A stretch of DNA of 64,000 bases from Procambarus clarkii (GCF_040958095.1 NC_091237.1:11568058-11632057); one strand, 5' to 3'; counted from the first letter of the stretch, positions 9,996 to 22,182 are shown. Notes: generated from the sequence alone by a model not told the origin. Made by a program: numbers and translations.

Positions 9996-10140
9996 TATAA
10001 AATAAATGTTTATTTAGGTAAGGTACATACATACAAGAGATTTTACAAAGAATGATGGATTTATAGATAAAGCTAGTACATATCAGCTGAATATCAGCTG
10101 AATAACCAGAACATAATTTGTAGTCTCACATACAACCAAA
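9996..10140 (-). mobile_element. LINE family B 3' tail
   Basis: Begins with the reverse-complement tail AAATGTTTATTTAGGTAAGGTACATACATACAAGAG and reaches TATAGATAAAGCTAGTACAT before the similarity is lost. A duplicated 13-mer (ATATCAGCTGAAT) sits at about 10080-10105. Confidence 0.8.
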
Positions 10141-11818
10141 GTGTACTTAAGCTCTGCCTTTCCTTTCCAAAGGTGTTTATTTTTATTTTTATTTTAATTT
10201 TTACTTTATTTTTTGTTTGTCATCTTTGCCTGTTTTATACTCTTAATTATTTGTTCTTAGTTAATCCCCTTGTCACTAAACCTAGGGCTTTTTATTACCC
10301 TGTTAATTAACCATTACTAAGCTAATTATCTTCAAGATCATTTTTTTATGATTATTATTATTTTTCTTATTATTTTTTATTTTACATTTATATTGTCAGT
10401 CTCTACTGATTTTTTGTGTTTTATTTTATGTAACTTGTGTGTCCTCCCTGGCTATCTATTGGATCTTTATTTTACTTCTAAATTGTTACTATTTTATTGT
10501 ATCTGCTTTTATTCTTGTGTTTTGCTTTATCGTGTATCTTGTATCGTGATCCCTCTGCATCTCTATGCACACTGATATTGATCCTGATCAAAATCTTCTG
10601 TCTCATATCTATACCAACCAGCACATTGATCATCATTATTGCAAGTATTTCACAGCACACCAGGCTAAAAACAAACTCCAAAATAGCACCTATCTATCAG
10701 TTTATAACCAAAATGTTAGATCACTTGGTAAACATTTTGACGATTTAAATGCACTACTCACAGCACTAGGTACTAACCTATCGTTCATTATTTTAACAGA
10801 AACTTGGCTAAATAAAGACTATACCCAACTCTACAACTTAGCTGGTTATAAAGCCATTCATAACTGTAGGCCTAATAAAAAAGGTGGTGGCACAGCTATA
10901 TATTACCGAGATACATTTATCTGCAACAGTGTTATTAGTGACAGAGATGACTACTGTGAATATACTTTTGCTCAGTTTACAATTAAATCCCTTAAATCCT
11001 CTTTGACTATTGGAGCCATCTATAGATTTCCTAATACTAACATAGCTTCTTTCTCAGACAACCTAAGGAATCTTATTATAAACAACAATCTCAACAAAAA
11101 CCACATCATTCTGGGAGGAGACTTTAATATTGACCTGGGTCAACAAAACTGCTCTCAAGTTGACTATTTCCTTAACAGCATGAACTCCTGTATGCTAATC
11201 CCCACTATCACCAAACCTACCCGAGTCACTCAAACATCAGCCACTACCTTGGACCACATATGGACAAACATAACAGCTCCCCTTGTATCTGGTATAATCT
11301 ACGACAGAACAACTGACCACTATCCTACCTTTCTCATAGCGAACATGGACATAACACCACCAAAAAGCAAGAAATTTTCATTTAGGCTACACAGTGAATC
11401 AGCTTTAGACAATCTTACAGAGGCACTTCACAATATTAACTGGGATTCTGAATTCAATAATACCCATGATATAAATTCATTAGCTAACCTCTTCCTCTCC
11501 AAAACTCTAAGCCTCTACAACCTTCATTGTCCCCTTCTTACAAAGCAAATAACTGACAAAAGATTAAACAATCCATGGCTCACAAATGGCATTCTCAACT
11601 CAATCAACAAGAAACATGAATATGAAAAGAAAGTTAGGATTGGCCTAGTTTCAAGGGAAGTAGCTAAAAGGTACTCATCAATGCTTACCAGTATCATAAG
11701 AAAGGCAAAACTTGCATATTATGTGAATAGATTCAATGAAGCAAAAGGTAACATGAAAAACACTTGGAAAACTATCTCTAGTATCCTAGGAACTAAACAA
11801 CACTCACATAACCAAATA
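10141..11818 (+). mobile_element. LINE family B, 5' UTR and endonuclease half
   Basis: The 5' end (TTAAGCTCTGCCTTTCCTTTCC) recurs inverted at about 22150-22180. A T-rich leader of about 420 bp follows, with no visible ORF1. The open frame 10565-11821 (418 residues) is an APE endonuclease: SVYNQNVRSLGKHFDD, IILTETWL (catalytic Glu), GGGTAIYYRD, GAIYRFPNTN, LGGDFNIDLG (Asp), TTLDHIWTN and TTDHYPTFL (Asp-His). It continues into the linker leading to RT (TWKTISSILGTKQ) and is then broken at an (AT)n tract by an inverted copy of the same family. All endonuclease key residues are intact, so the copy is young. Confidence 0.85.
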
Positions 11819-13588
11819 TAATATATATATATATATATGTTTATTCAGGTAAGGTACATACATACAAGTGATGTTACATTAATGGATTGATATATAGATA
11901 GAGCTAGTACATACAATGCCTAAAGCCACTATTACGCAATGCGTTTCGGGCAAGAAAAACATTAATATCTAGAACTTAATACTAATTGAGCATAAAGAAT
12001 AAAAAGTGTTGAAAACAAATACAAATAAAGATAAAAAAAGGGGGAACATGACTGAAAAAGCAGCACAAATACAATAGGTTGACAAACAGTGTTGATTAAA
12101 AAAAAATATAATAATAATAAAATAAAATAACAGACATGGGTTGACAATAAAGGAGTGAGGTGGGTTACAGGGAATTTATTAGGTATTGTTTAGTTTTTAT
12201 CTTAAACTGGTTGAGAGAGGTACAGTCTTTAACATGGTTGGGAAGGTCATTCCACATTCTGGGTCCCTTGATTTGTAGAGCATTTCTAGTTTGATTAAGT
12301 CGTACTCTAGGAATATCAAAACTGTATTTATTCCTGGTGTGGTGCTCATGGGTTCTGTTACAACCTTCAATGAAGCTTTTGAGGTCAGGATTGGCATTAC
12401 AGTTCAGCGTTTTATATATGTATAATACACAAGAGAGAATGTGCAGTGACTTAATATCTAACATATTCAGAGATTTGAGTAAGGGTACCGAGTGATGTCT
12501 GGGGCCAGAGTTGGTTATTGTCCTAATAGCAGCTTTGTGTTGGGTAATGAGAGGACGTAAATGATTTTGGGTAGTAGAACCCCAAGCACAAATACCATAG
12601 TTGAGATATGTTGATTGACACGTTATTGGAAAGGAGTGTTGGTTTGTTATTTAAAATCTTCTTTGATCCCAATATTTGTGAAATTGTGCTCCAAGTTTTT
12701 TTAATGTTGCTCTTTATTTGGGTAAATTTATCTTCATAGTATTTAGTTTTGGCTCGTCTAATTATTTTAGATAGCAATAACGAGTAATTCTTTGAGAAAT
12801 CTTTGGAGACTGTTCCTAGCCTATACTTCTTCTCAAGGTCGTGTTTTTTGTTAATGGATTTAAGTATTCCCTTTGTAAGCCAAGGATTGTTAAGTCTTTT
12901 GCTTGTGACTTGTTTTGTAAGCATAGGACAGTGGGTGTTATAAAGACTAAGAGTTGTTTGTAGAAAAGATTTCACTGCTAGGTTGATGTCCCCTATGTTA
13001 CCTAACTCGGACTCCCAGTTGACATTATCAGCAGCAGTTATAAAATTGTTTATAGCAGTTTCATTGTGCAGCCTAAAGCTTAACTCCCTTGTCTCTAGAG
13101 GTGGTTTGCTAATGTTAGTTAAGAGAAATGTGGGGTAATGGTCTGTAGTGCTATCGGTGATTATACCTGAAGTAAGCGGAGAGGTTATGTTGGTCCAGAT
13201 GTGATCTAGAGTCGTAGCAGTACTATCAGTGATTCTAGTTGGTCTAGTGATTAAGGGTATGAGGAAGCAGGAATTCATACAGTTGAGGAAGCTAACAGCA
13301 GTAGGGTGTTCAGGCTCGCAGAGGTCAATATTAAAGTCCCCTGCGATAATTAGATGGTTTTTGTTCAATCTGTTATCTAGTATTAGATTTCTAAGGTTTG
13401 AGTTGAATTCAGACACATCAGTGTTAGGAATTCTATAGACTGCACCCACAGACAGGACAGACTCGGCACCCTTGACTCTGAAACTGGCAAAAATATACTC
13501 CCCACAGCAGTCTCTAGTTCTAATTATTTTTAAGCATGTTAGTTCTTGGTGGTAGTAAAGAGCAGTACCACCACCTCTCTGCATTTGA
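11819..13588 (-). mobile_element. Inverted, internally deleted LINE B copy inside LINE B
   Basis: On the minus strand, from 13588 leftward: endonuclease from the GGGTALYY motif (353-residue frame 13584-12523: AGDFNIDLCEPEH, TTLDHIWTN, TTDHYPTFL). It runs to about 12610 (TWSTISQILGSKK), then jumps directly to the C-terminal RT extension (YLNYGICAWGSTTQNHLRPL). The 3' UTR with CCCGAAACGCATTGCGTAAT near 11935 follows, and then the tail at 11835. The RT catalytic core is missing. The surrounding + strand LINE B resumes at 13589. No clear target duplication was seen. Confidence 0.8.
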
Positions 13589-16475
13589 CGACTCTACAAG
13601 GATGGGGATATACCGTCAACTGATTTAGAAATGGCAAATGAATTTAATAGTTTCTTTTCATCGGTTGGTGCTAATCTTGCCAGTAAAATCCCACAGACTC
13701 AGACACATATTAACACATATCTCTCAGGCAGCTATCCAAACTCTCTTCTCCTTTCACCAATCAGCCCGGCAGATGTTGTGTCCATCATACACTCTCTAAA
13801 AACCAAGGCAGGGAACACCAGTGAAATTCCGTCCATTGTGTACAAGAGAGCCTCCCATGCCCTTGCCCCACCCATAGCACTACTGTTCAACAAATCTATA
13901 GAGTATCACACCTTCCCTGATATCCTCAAAAAAGCAAGAGTAACGCCAGTCCATAAAGGAGGCAATCCGGCGGACATAAACAATTATAGACCAATATCAA
14001 ATCTACCCATTCTATCAAAAATATTTGAAAAAATTATTTACAAACAGCTCTATTCCTACCTCGTAAAATTCGACATACTCAGCCCCTGCCAGTTTGGCTT
14101 CCGGTCCCAAAAGAGTACCAATGATGCAATCATTAGTCTCCTTGACATTATCTACTCAGCCCTTGACAAAAATGAGTTTCCGATTGGACTCTTCATTGAC
14201 CTAAGAAAAGCCTTTGATACTGTTAATCACAACTACCTCTTATTTAAACTCCAGCATTATGGAATCCGAGGCCTTGCCCTTGACTACATCCGATCCTATC
14301 TTAGTGACAGACACCAATATGTAACCATCAATGATACAACTTCTTCCACGCTACCAATTACCGTTGGAGTGCCACAGGGCAGCATCTTAGGACCTCTTCT
14401 ATTTCTTATATATATAAACGATCTGCCTAATGTCTCTAATATTCTCAAACCTATATTGTTTGCTGACGATACTACCCTTATCTACTCAAACCTCAACCCA
14501 CATACACTAAATAATGTTGTGAATAATGAATTAAAAAAAGTCCACTTATGGATGTTGTGACAATAATCTCCTTCAAGAGATTGAGCCTGCTCTTCCCTCC
14601 ACAAACCCGTCGTTGAAATTATATAAAACGACTATGGAAGACATGTCCAACAATGGCAACAACACCAGCAAGGCTTGCCAGGGTGAGCAAAACGTATGCA
14701 GCCAGCCACCTGTTCGGACCCAAACCACCAAACTACATGTTGATCGCTACCGGCTCCGCTGATTGGTCGCCGGTCTGGCTGCACCTGCACTCGCCCCCCC
14801 ATACTACTTGATGTCTGGGGTCGCCTCGACCTCAGACCTCAGAATGTTCAGTGCTCTCGTGGTCACCACTCCTCCCAGCTAGACTCTAGCGTGTACTGAG
14901 AGAGGTGGTGGCTTTAAGCCAATATTCCAGCACCTCCCATTTTTACTTTGTATTGCACTTCTTGTTATTTTGCCTTAACGTAACTTTTCATTGTGTCATC
15001 TAATTATTCTTATTATTTTGATTGATTTTATTATAAGAATTTGTTTGTGCATTTTATTCATGTTTTGATTTATTTAACGTAATTAAAATTTCATTGTTAA
15101 AGTTTACTTGTGTTTTGTGTGTCTTCTCCTTACCTTACCACAGACGAAGTTCCAGTTTTTTCTATTTTTTTTTATAACTATGTGACGAGGCCATACCCCT
15201 AGCCTTAAACAGCCGAACACCAACGCGTTACCGTCACAATGTCAACGAACAAACTAACATTAAACATCGAAAAGACTTACTACATCTTATTTGGAAGCAA
15301 ATCATCAAATGCAATTCAGCTACAGATAGACAACATTAACATCAGTAATAAAAATGATGGCAAGTTTCTTGGCCTATTCCTAGACAAGAGACTCAATTTC
15401 AGCACCCACATTCAACACATAACTAAGAAAGTCTCTAAGACAGTTGGTATACTCTCCAAAATCAGATATTATGTTCCTAACTCTGCTCTCCTCTCACTAT
15501 ATTATGCACTAATCTACCCCTATCTTAATTATGGTATCTGTGCATGGGGGTCTACCACTGCAAACCACCTTAAGCCCATCATCACACAGCAAAAATCTGC
15601 TATCAGAATAATAACTAACTCTGCTTTCAGACAACACTCAGCTCCCTTGTTTAAATCTCTAAACTTGCTAAATATTAACTCCCTCCACACATTCTCTTGT
15701 GTCAACTACATTTACAAAACCCTGTTCTTAAATGCAAACCATGCTCTGAAACTCTCCCTGGACAGATGTAATAGGACCCATTATCACCACACCAGAAATA
15801 AATATCTCTTTGATATCCCCAGGGTCAAACTTAATCTGTGTAAACACTCTATGCAAATTAAGGGACCTAGTCTATGGAACTCACTCCCTAGTGAATTGAA
15901 AAACTGTAAAACTTTTGCCTTATTTAAAAGCAAAACCAAAAAGTACCTAACTTCATCTATTTAGTTTCCTACACTGAGCTTTAAATTTGCTCTGTACCTA
16001 GTGGTACCCAATCTCCTAATTTTTATGTAATATCAAACAACCTTATCATTGTGTTCATTGCTGTCTTCTTTTATGTGCTAGCCATATGCTGTATTGTGAC
16101 TACCAATTTTTGTCAACTACCATTCAAGCTGTCATTGCAATCAATCTTATATTGTTTCTGCTGTATTGTGCCTACCAATTTGTTGTCAACTACCATTTTA
16201 AGCTGTCATTGCAATCAATCATAGCTACCTATGTGCTTTAATATACTGTACCTATAATTTTCTCTCATCTTTTTTTTTTTCATTCCATGTAATCTGTTAT
16301 CATTTTTTTGTCTATAAATTTTGCAAGTATTTACCTCCTTAAAATTTTCTTAGATTAAGGACCTGCCCGAAACGCTGCGCGTGCTAGTGGCTTTACAAGA
16401 CTGTAATTACCATAATTGTATCCTCACATTCCTTATGTACATTCTTGTATATGCATAAATAAATAAATAAATAAA
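13589..16475 (+). mobile_element. LINE family B, reverse transcriptase half and 3' UTR
   Basis: The frame 13631-14560 holds the RT core: VTPVHKGG, NYRPISNLPILSKIFEKI, QFGFRSQKSTNDAI, LFIDLRKAFDTVNH (catalytic Asp), VGVPQGSILGPLLFLIYINDLP and FADDTT (catalytic Asp pair). After the LTR at 14556-15238 the frame continues (15239-15964: KLTLNIEKTYYILFGSKSS, VSKTVGILSKIRYYV, YPYLNYGICAWGS, RTHYHHTRNKYLFDIPR) to the stop at 15962-15964. The 3' UTR contains GCCCGAAACGCTGCGCGTGCTAGTGG and ends in (AATA)n at 16455-16480. Without the LTR the RT frame would be open throughout, so this copy was nearly intact when hit. Confidence 0.9.
14556..15238. mobile_element. Solo LTR with 4-bp target duplication
   Basis: 683 bp starting TGTGAC and ending GTCACA, flanked on both sides by ATGT (14552-14555 and 15239-15242). 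TG...CA ends with a short duplication are the hallmark of LTR retrotransposons (the Ty3/gypsy group often makes 4-6 bp). There is no internal domain, so this is a solo LTR left by LTR-LTR recombination. Removing it with one ATGT joins the LINE B RT frame exactly. A TATA-like ATATAAAA at 14621 suggests + orientation, but a similar motif exists on the other strand near 15175. Confidence 0.85.
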
Positions 16476-16479
16476 TAAA

Positions 16480-17850
16480 TAAACATACAATGCCTAAAGC
16501 CACTATTACGCAAAGCGTTTCGGACATGAAAAACTTAAATGACTAAAGCTTAATACTAATTGAGCATAAAGAATAAAATGTGTTGAGAACAAATAAAAAT
16601 AGAGATAAAGTTAGTTTAGTTCATTTATTATGCACCCCATACCCATCTTGTGGGCGGTAGTGGAAAGGGTTACAGAGGCACATAATGGGCTCAGGGACTG
16701 AACCCCACAATTCATTTAGCTAAGCAAGTTACAATCTTGATGAGCTAGTTACAAAATTCAATATAAGTCGTCACATCAACAATGGGTTCGAGATCGACCT
16801 TAAGTACAGGTTCTAAATTAAGCAACTGACATATGTGGAGAGCTAGTGTCAAAATTTATATGTTTGTCCTGCACACCGCCCCCCCCATCCAGTGGGCAGC
16901 GGTGGATAGGTTACAATCACTTAGTTACTACCTACAGTTAGCAAAGGGGGAACATGGCTGAAAAAGCAGCACAAATACAATTAGGTCGACAAACAGCGTT
17001 GTTAAAAAAAACATACATGGGTTGACAACAGAGGGGTAAGGTAGGTTACAGGGAATTTATTAGGTAGTGCTTCGTTTTTATCTTAAACTGGTTGAGAGAG
17101 GTACTGTCTTTAACATGGTTGGGAAGGTCATTCCACATTCTGGGCCCCTTGATTTGTAGAGCATTTCTGGTTTGATTAAGTCGTACTCTAGGAATATCAA
17201 AACTGTATTTATTTCTGGTGTGGTGCTCATGGGTTCTGTTTTAACCTTCAATGAAGCTTTTGAGGTCAGGATTGGCATTACAGTTCAGCGTTTTATATAT
17301 GTATAATACACATGAGAGAATGTGCAGTGACTTAGTATCTAACATATTCAGAGATTTGAGTAGGGGTACCGAGTGATGTCTGGGGCCAGAGTTGGATATT
17401 GTCCTAATAGCAGCTTTGTGTTGAGTAATTAGAGGACGTAAATGATTTTGGGTAGTAGAACCCCAAGCACAAATACCATAGTTGAGATATGGATAGATGA
17501 GAGAGTAATAGAGCGTCACCAGGGCAGGGCGGGGTATATAATATCTGATCTTAGAAATAATGCCAACAGTTTTTGAAACTTTTTTTTATATATTTAGAAT
17601 GTGTCCCTGGAAATTCAGCTTGTGGTCAATGAGAACGCCAAGGAATTTGCCATCTAATTTGCTACAAATTTGGGTATTGTTTATTTTGAGATTTATTTGA
17701 TTAGAGGATTTATTGCCAAACAGAATATAGCAAGTTTTGTCAATGTTAAAGGTGAGTTTGTTGGCAGTTAGCCAAAGATGGACTTTATTTAGCTCAGTAT
17801 TTACTATGGCATTTAGAGCAAGGGGGTCAGGACTGGAGTAAATGAAGGTG
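16480..17850 (-). mobile_element. LINE family B, 3' fragment
   Basis: On the minus strand: FIYSSPDPLALN-type start near 17845, then VSKTVGIISKI, LYYSLIYPYLNYGICAWGSTTQNHLRPL (17519-17241), and the 3' UTR with GTCCGAAACGCTTTGCGTAATAGTGG at 16500-16525. It is joined tail-to-tail with the + strand copy ending at 16475. A different repeat is inserted at 16612-16945. Confidence 0.85.
16612..16945 (-). repeat. Dispersed repeat T (SINE-like), inserted in LINE B
   Basis: About 330 bp matching the + strand copy at 18005-18330. It shares the end TTTATTATGCACCCCATACCCATC, an internal GAACCCCACAATTCATTTAGC, and CACCGCCCCCCCCATCCAGTGGG at the far end. A partial third copy lies at 45148-45235. No ORF. The short length and A/T-rich 3' end (GCATAATAAA) suggest a SINE or a LINE tail. 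Confidence 0.65.
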
Positions 17851-18004
17851 TGATATGAAATATGAGATATGAGATATGAAAAGTAATGAACACCATGCCT
17901 ATTGCAATGACCCCAAACTGCGTACTTTGAAACGCAGTGTCAGAAGAGTTGGACTTGCATATAGGGAAACACGTACGCCAGCAATGCTCAAGCTCTTTCA
18001 GAAA
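17851..18004. other. Short spacer between repeats
   Basis: Contains a GAAATATGAGATATGAGATATGAAA near-tandem stretch at 17855-17882. Nothing else was recognised. Confidence 0.3.
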
Positions 18005-18330
18005 GGTAGGTAGTAACAAAGTGATTGTAACCCATCCACCGCTTCCCACTGGATGGGGGGGGGGGGTGTGCAGGACAAACATATCAATTGTGACACTAGC
18101 TCTAAACATATGTCAGTTGTTTAATTTAGAAACTGTACTGGTGGTCGGTGTCGAGCCCATTGTTGATGTGACGATGTGCATAGAATTTTTGTAACTAGCT
18201 CATCAAGACTGTAACTTGCTTAGTTAAATGAATTGTGTGGTTCAGTCCCTGAGCCCATTATGTGCCTCTGTTACCCTTTCCACTACCACCCACAGGATGA
18301 GTATGGGGTGCATAATAAATTAAATAAACG
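18005..18330 (+). repeat. Dispersed repeat T (SINE-like)
   Basis: Plus-strand copy of the repeat at 16612-16945, from GTAACCCATCCACCGCTTCCCACTGG (with a G-run at 18055-18067) to GGATGAGTATGGGGTGCATAATAAA. It carries only random short frames. Confidence 0.65.
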
Positions 18331-18419
18331 TCCTTTAGTAACAGGAAATCCCCTTCTTGATCTGTATAATATGAGCTATATTACAATACATATGTCGCGA
18401 GAGTAAGAACCATGCTAAC

Positions 18420-18447
18420 CCCTCCCCCCTCCCCCCTCCCCCCTCCC
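18420..18447. repeat. (CTCCCCC)n microsatellite
   Basis: Four tandem copies of a 7-bp C-rich unit directly before LINE C. Confidence 0.8.
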
Positions 18448-18449
18448 CA

Positions 18450-19375
18450 GATATGCATGGAAGGAGTGTGCATCATTGCACCACCACCTTTCTTATCGTG
18501 CACACTGAAAAATCATATACCACCTTCCTAGATCTCAAGTCTGTCTTTGATATTGCAAGCCGACATGTTATCTTGAGTGATCTTACGAGTATGAATATTA
18601 ATGGTCGGCTTCTTCGTTGGATCAGGGGCTACTTATCCAACAGGAAGTCATCTGTATTTTTCCATTGACATACGAGTGTAACAAGAGACTTCGAACTAGG
18701 CACCCCACAGGGAGGAGTCCTCAGTCCTACCTTATTTAATATCTTAATAAACACGCTGTTAAACTCTGTACCGAGCAAACCCAACGTCCATATCATTAGC
18801 TATGCCAATGATATAATGATACACACCACTGAGTATGCTAACACGCAGAACACTCTTAACTCTGTATTAGACTCATGTCAGGACCTAGGTTTAGTCATCT
18901 CAACAGAGAAAACAAAGATACTAAATCGGCGTCCACCTAGGCAGGGAGGAGCTGTTCGCAAGATGCAACTGTATGATGGCTCCCAGCTTGTCTATGTAAA
19001 CAGATTCAAATACCTTGCCTTGAGGTGCCACTGTACGGTCCTGTTGTATTCAGACTCTGTCGTCAGTTTACAGAGAGGCTCGGAGCTCTAAAGGCTATTG
19101 CAGGTTATCACTCAGGCTATGGTGCCAATGTCAGAATTGTCAAAATGATGTACCTTGCATACATCAGATCTTTAGTGGATTATGCTACACCTCTGCTTAC
19201 TTTGATGCCTGAAAGAAAGCTTGGAGAGCTTGATAAGTTGCAGAACGAACCCTTGAGGATAATCCTTGAGTGCTCTCGTACCACAAAGATATTTAACATG
19301 AAAAAGGAACTTAATATTCCGAGCGTTGTTGATCGTGTTACTGAAATTAACTGTTAAATTGACATAAAAATGCTT
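18450..19375 (+). pseudogene. LINE family C reverse transcriptase fragment
   Basis: RT blocks in order: FLDLKSVFDIASRHVIL (catalytic D-x-x-x-x-F-D), LLRWIRGYLSNRKSSV, GTPQGGVLSPTLFNILIN, SYANDIMIHT, LGLVISTEKTKIL, and VNRFKYL. After a frameshift near 19020 comes the extension IAGYHSGYGANVRIVKMMYLAYIRSLVDYATPLL, ending at 19355. The active site Y-A-D-D reads Y-A-N-D, and a stop at 18667 breaks the frame, so it is dead. The type is Jockey/I-like, the same family as the fragments at 4437, 9345 and 60815. Confidence 0.8.
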
Positions 19376-19489
19376 AGGTTAACTCATCCTAACCCTTGCA
19401 CAGAAGCCCCCCCAGAATTTCTTTATTGAAGGTCAACATTGTTCCAAATGGATAACTAAAACTGAAACTGAATTCAGAATTTTCCTTAC

Positions 19490-19890
19490 ATGAGTTTACC
19501 TGAGGACTACCAACACTAGTGGGCTCGATGAGCACAGGAAGCCGGCGGCTTTTCAAAGATCTCCTCATTTCCCCTGATGATCTTTTCCAGCTGTATTTTA
19601 AAATCTAACAGAATTTTGGCGTTTACGGCTTCGGCGAGTAGGCAGTTCCACGGATTTATAACCCTATGGATGAAAAAGCATCTGTTTTCTGTCCTACATT
19701 GTGGTTTGTTGAGCTTGAACCCGTTGCTCCTCGTTCGTGTTACATCTGACCTTTTGAAGAAATTGTCCGGATCAACATCCTCCAAATTATTCAGTATTTT
19801 AAATGTTTCGATGAGATCCGCCCTGTCATGCCTGGTTTGCAGTGTTGTTAGCCCTGTGGTCCTCAACCGTTCCTGATACGAGAGATGACC
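19490..19890 (-). mobile_element. LINE family D 3' fragment
   Basis: On the minus strand, a 5'-truncated C-terminal RT extension: LSYQERLRTTGLTTLQTRHDRADLIETFKILNN, DPDNFFKRSDVTRTRSNGFKLNKPQC and VINPWNCLLAEAVNAKILLDFK. It is followed by the family tail (GAAAAGCCGCCGGCTTCCTGTGCTCATCGAGCCC in minus sense). The same tail recurs at 30268, 48398 and 54290. Confidence 0.8.
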
Positions 19891-20812
19891 ACAAGCTGAA
19901 TTTCCAGGGACACATTCTAAATATATCAAAAAAAGTTTCAAAAACTGTTAGCATTCTTTCTAAGATCAGACATTATGTACCCCGCTATGCCCTGGTGACG
20001 CTCTATTACTCCCTCATCTATCCATATCTCAACTATGGTATTTGTGCTTGGGGTTCTACTACCCAAAATCATTTACGTCCTCTAATTACTCAACACAAAG
20101 CTGCTATTAGGACAATATCCAACTCTGGCCCCAAACATCACTCGGTACCCCTACTCAAATCTCTGAATATGGTAGATACTAAGTCACTGCACATTCTCTC
20201 ATGTGTATTATACATATATAAAACGCTGAACTGTAATGCCAATCCTGACCTCAAAAGCTTTATTGAAGGTTGTAACAGAGCCCATGAGCACCACACCAGA
20301 AATAAATTCAGTTTTGATATTCCACGAGTACGACTTAATCAAACTAGAAATGCTCTACAAATCAAGGGACCCAGAATGTGAAATGACCTTCCCAACCATG
20401 TTAAAGACTGTACCTCTCTCAACCAGTTTAAGATAAAAACGAAGCTATACCTAATAAATTCCCTGTAACCTACCTTACCCCTCTGTTGTCAACCCATGTA
20501 TGTTTTTTTTTAAAACAACGCTGTTTGTAATTGTCTGTAATAATTTGTAATTGTATTTGTGCTGCTTTTTCAGCCATGTTCCCCCCTCTTTTATCTCTAT
20601 TTTTATTTGTTCTCGACACATTTTATTCTTTATACCCATTAGTATTAAGCTTTAGTCATTAATGTTTTTCCTGCCCGAAACGCTTTGCGTAATAGTGGCC
20701 TTAGGCATTGTATGCACTAGCTCTATCTATTAATCCAACAATCTTTGTAAAATCTCTTGTATGTATGTACCTTACCTAAATAAACATTTATTTATTTATT
20801 ATTATTTATTTA
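19891..20812 (+). mobile_element. LINE family B 3' fragment
   Basis: 5'-truncated copy beginning DHKLNFQGHILNISKKVSKTVSILSKIRHYV. It runs through YPYLNYGICAWGSTTQNHLRPLITQHKAAIRTISNSG to the end of the coding region at about 20466, then a 3' UTR with GCCCGAAACGCTTTGCGTAATAGTGG at about 20672, and ends in ATTTATTTATTATTATTTATTTATTA. It is fused directly to LINE D on its left. Confidence 0.85.
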
Positions 20813-22182
20813 TTAAATGTATCTCGGTAATATATAGCTGTGCCACCACCTTTTTTTATTAGGCCTACAGTTATGAATGACTTAATAACCAGCAACGTTG
20901 TAGAGTTGGGTATAGTCTTTATTTAGCCAAGTTTCTGTTAAAATAATGAACGATAAGTTAGTACCTAGTGCTGTGAGTAATGCATTTATATCGTCAAAAT
21001 GTTTACCAAGTGACCTAACATTTTGGTTGTAAACTGATAAGCAGGTGCTATTTTGGAGTTTGTTTTTTGCCTGGTGTGCTGTGAAATACTTGCAATAATG
21101 ATGATCAATGTGCTGATTTGTGTGGGTACGAGACAGAAGATTTAGATCAGGATCAATATCAGTGTGCATGGAGATGCAGAGGGATCACGATACAATAAGA
21201 TAAGCAATTATAGAAACAGTTAAATACTAACTGTGCTGTAAAAACAAAAGTAATTATAGCAAGACACAAGAATAGAAGCAAATACACATAAAATAGTAAC
21301 ACATTAGAAGTAAAATAAAGATCCAATAGATAACCAGGACACAGAAGTTAGATAAAAGAAAAAACAAAAAATCAGTAAAGACTAACAATATAAATGTAAA
21401 ATAAAAAATAATAACAAAAATAATAATCATAAAGTAAAATGATCTTAAGATAATTAGCTTAGCAATGGTTAGTTAAAATCCTATAATTAGTATGAACCTA
21501 AGAAAGCAAAGTGAGCTCAAACAGATAATTCCAAAAAATGACATATAAATCTAAGTAAATCTAGATTTACTCTAATATAATTCTAAGTGTAAAAATAAAC
21601 AGGATGAGAGTATATTTATGTGGAAGATTTTATTATGATACTGATGTAGATGCTTTTATAAACAATTATACTATTAATAATAATAATAATAATAATTTTT
21701 ATTTAGGTAAAGGTACATACATAAAGAGATTTTACAAAGTTTGTTGGCTTTATAGATAGAGCTAGTACATACAATGCCTAAAGCCACTATTACGCAAAGC
21801 GTTTCGGGCAGGAAAAAACACTAATGACTAAAGCTTAAAACTAATGGGTAAAAAGAAAAAAATGCGTTGAGTACAAATAAAAATAGAGGTAAAAGAGGGG
21901 GGAACATTGTTGAAAAAGCAGCACAAATACAATTACAAATTATTACAGAATTACTTATTACAAATTATTACAGATTACTAAGAAACAAATTCCAGGTTAC
22001 TTTAAATATAACAGGGTTATAAAGAGCCCTAAGTTTAGTGACAAGGAGTTAATTAAGAACATATAATTAAGAGTAAAGAACAAGAAATGTCAACAACAAA
22101 GGTGACAAAAAAATAAAATAAAATAAAATAAAAATAAAAAACCTTTGGAAAGGAAAGGCAGAGCTTAGTACACTTAGGTAGT
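20813..22182 (-). mobile_element. LINE family B 5' fragment with nested B tail
   Basis: On the minus strand, from 22180: the 5' end (AAGTGTACTAAGCTCTGCC), an A/T-rich leader, then the endonuclease start from 21169 (MHTDIDPDLNLLSR, SVYNQNVRSLGKHFDD, IILTETWLNKDYTQL). It is cut at about 20820 where the + strand B copy is inserted. A separate B 3' tail (GCCCGAAACGCTTTGCGTAAT in minus sense) is nested at about 21680-21960. Confidence 0.8.
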
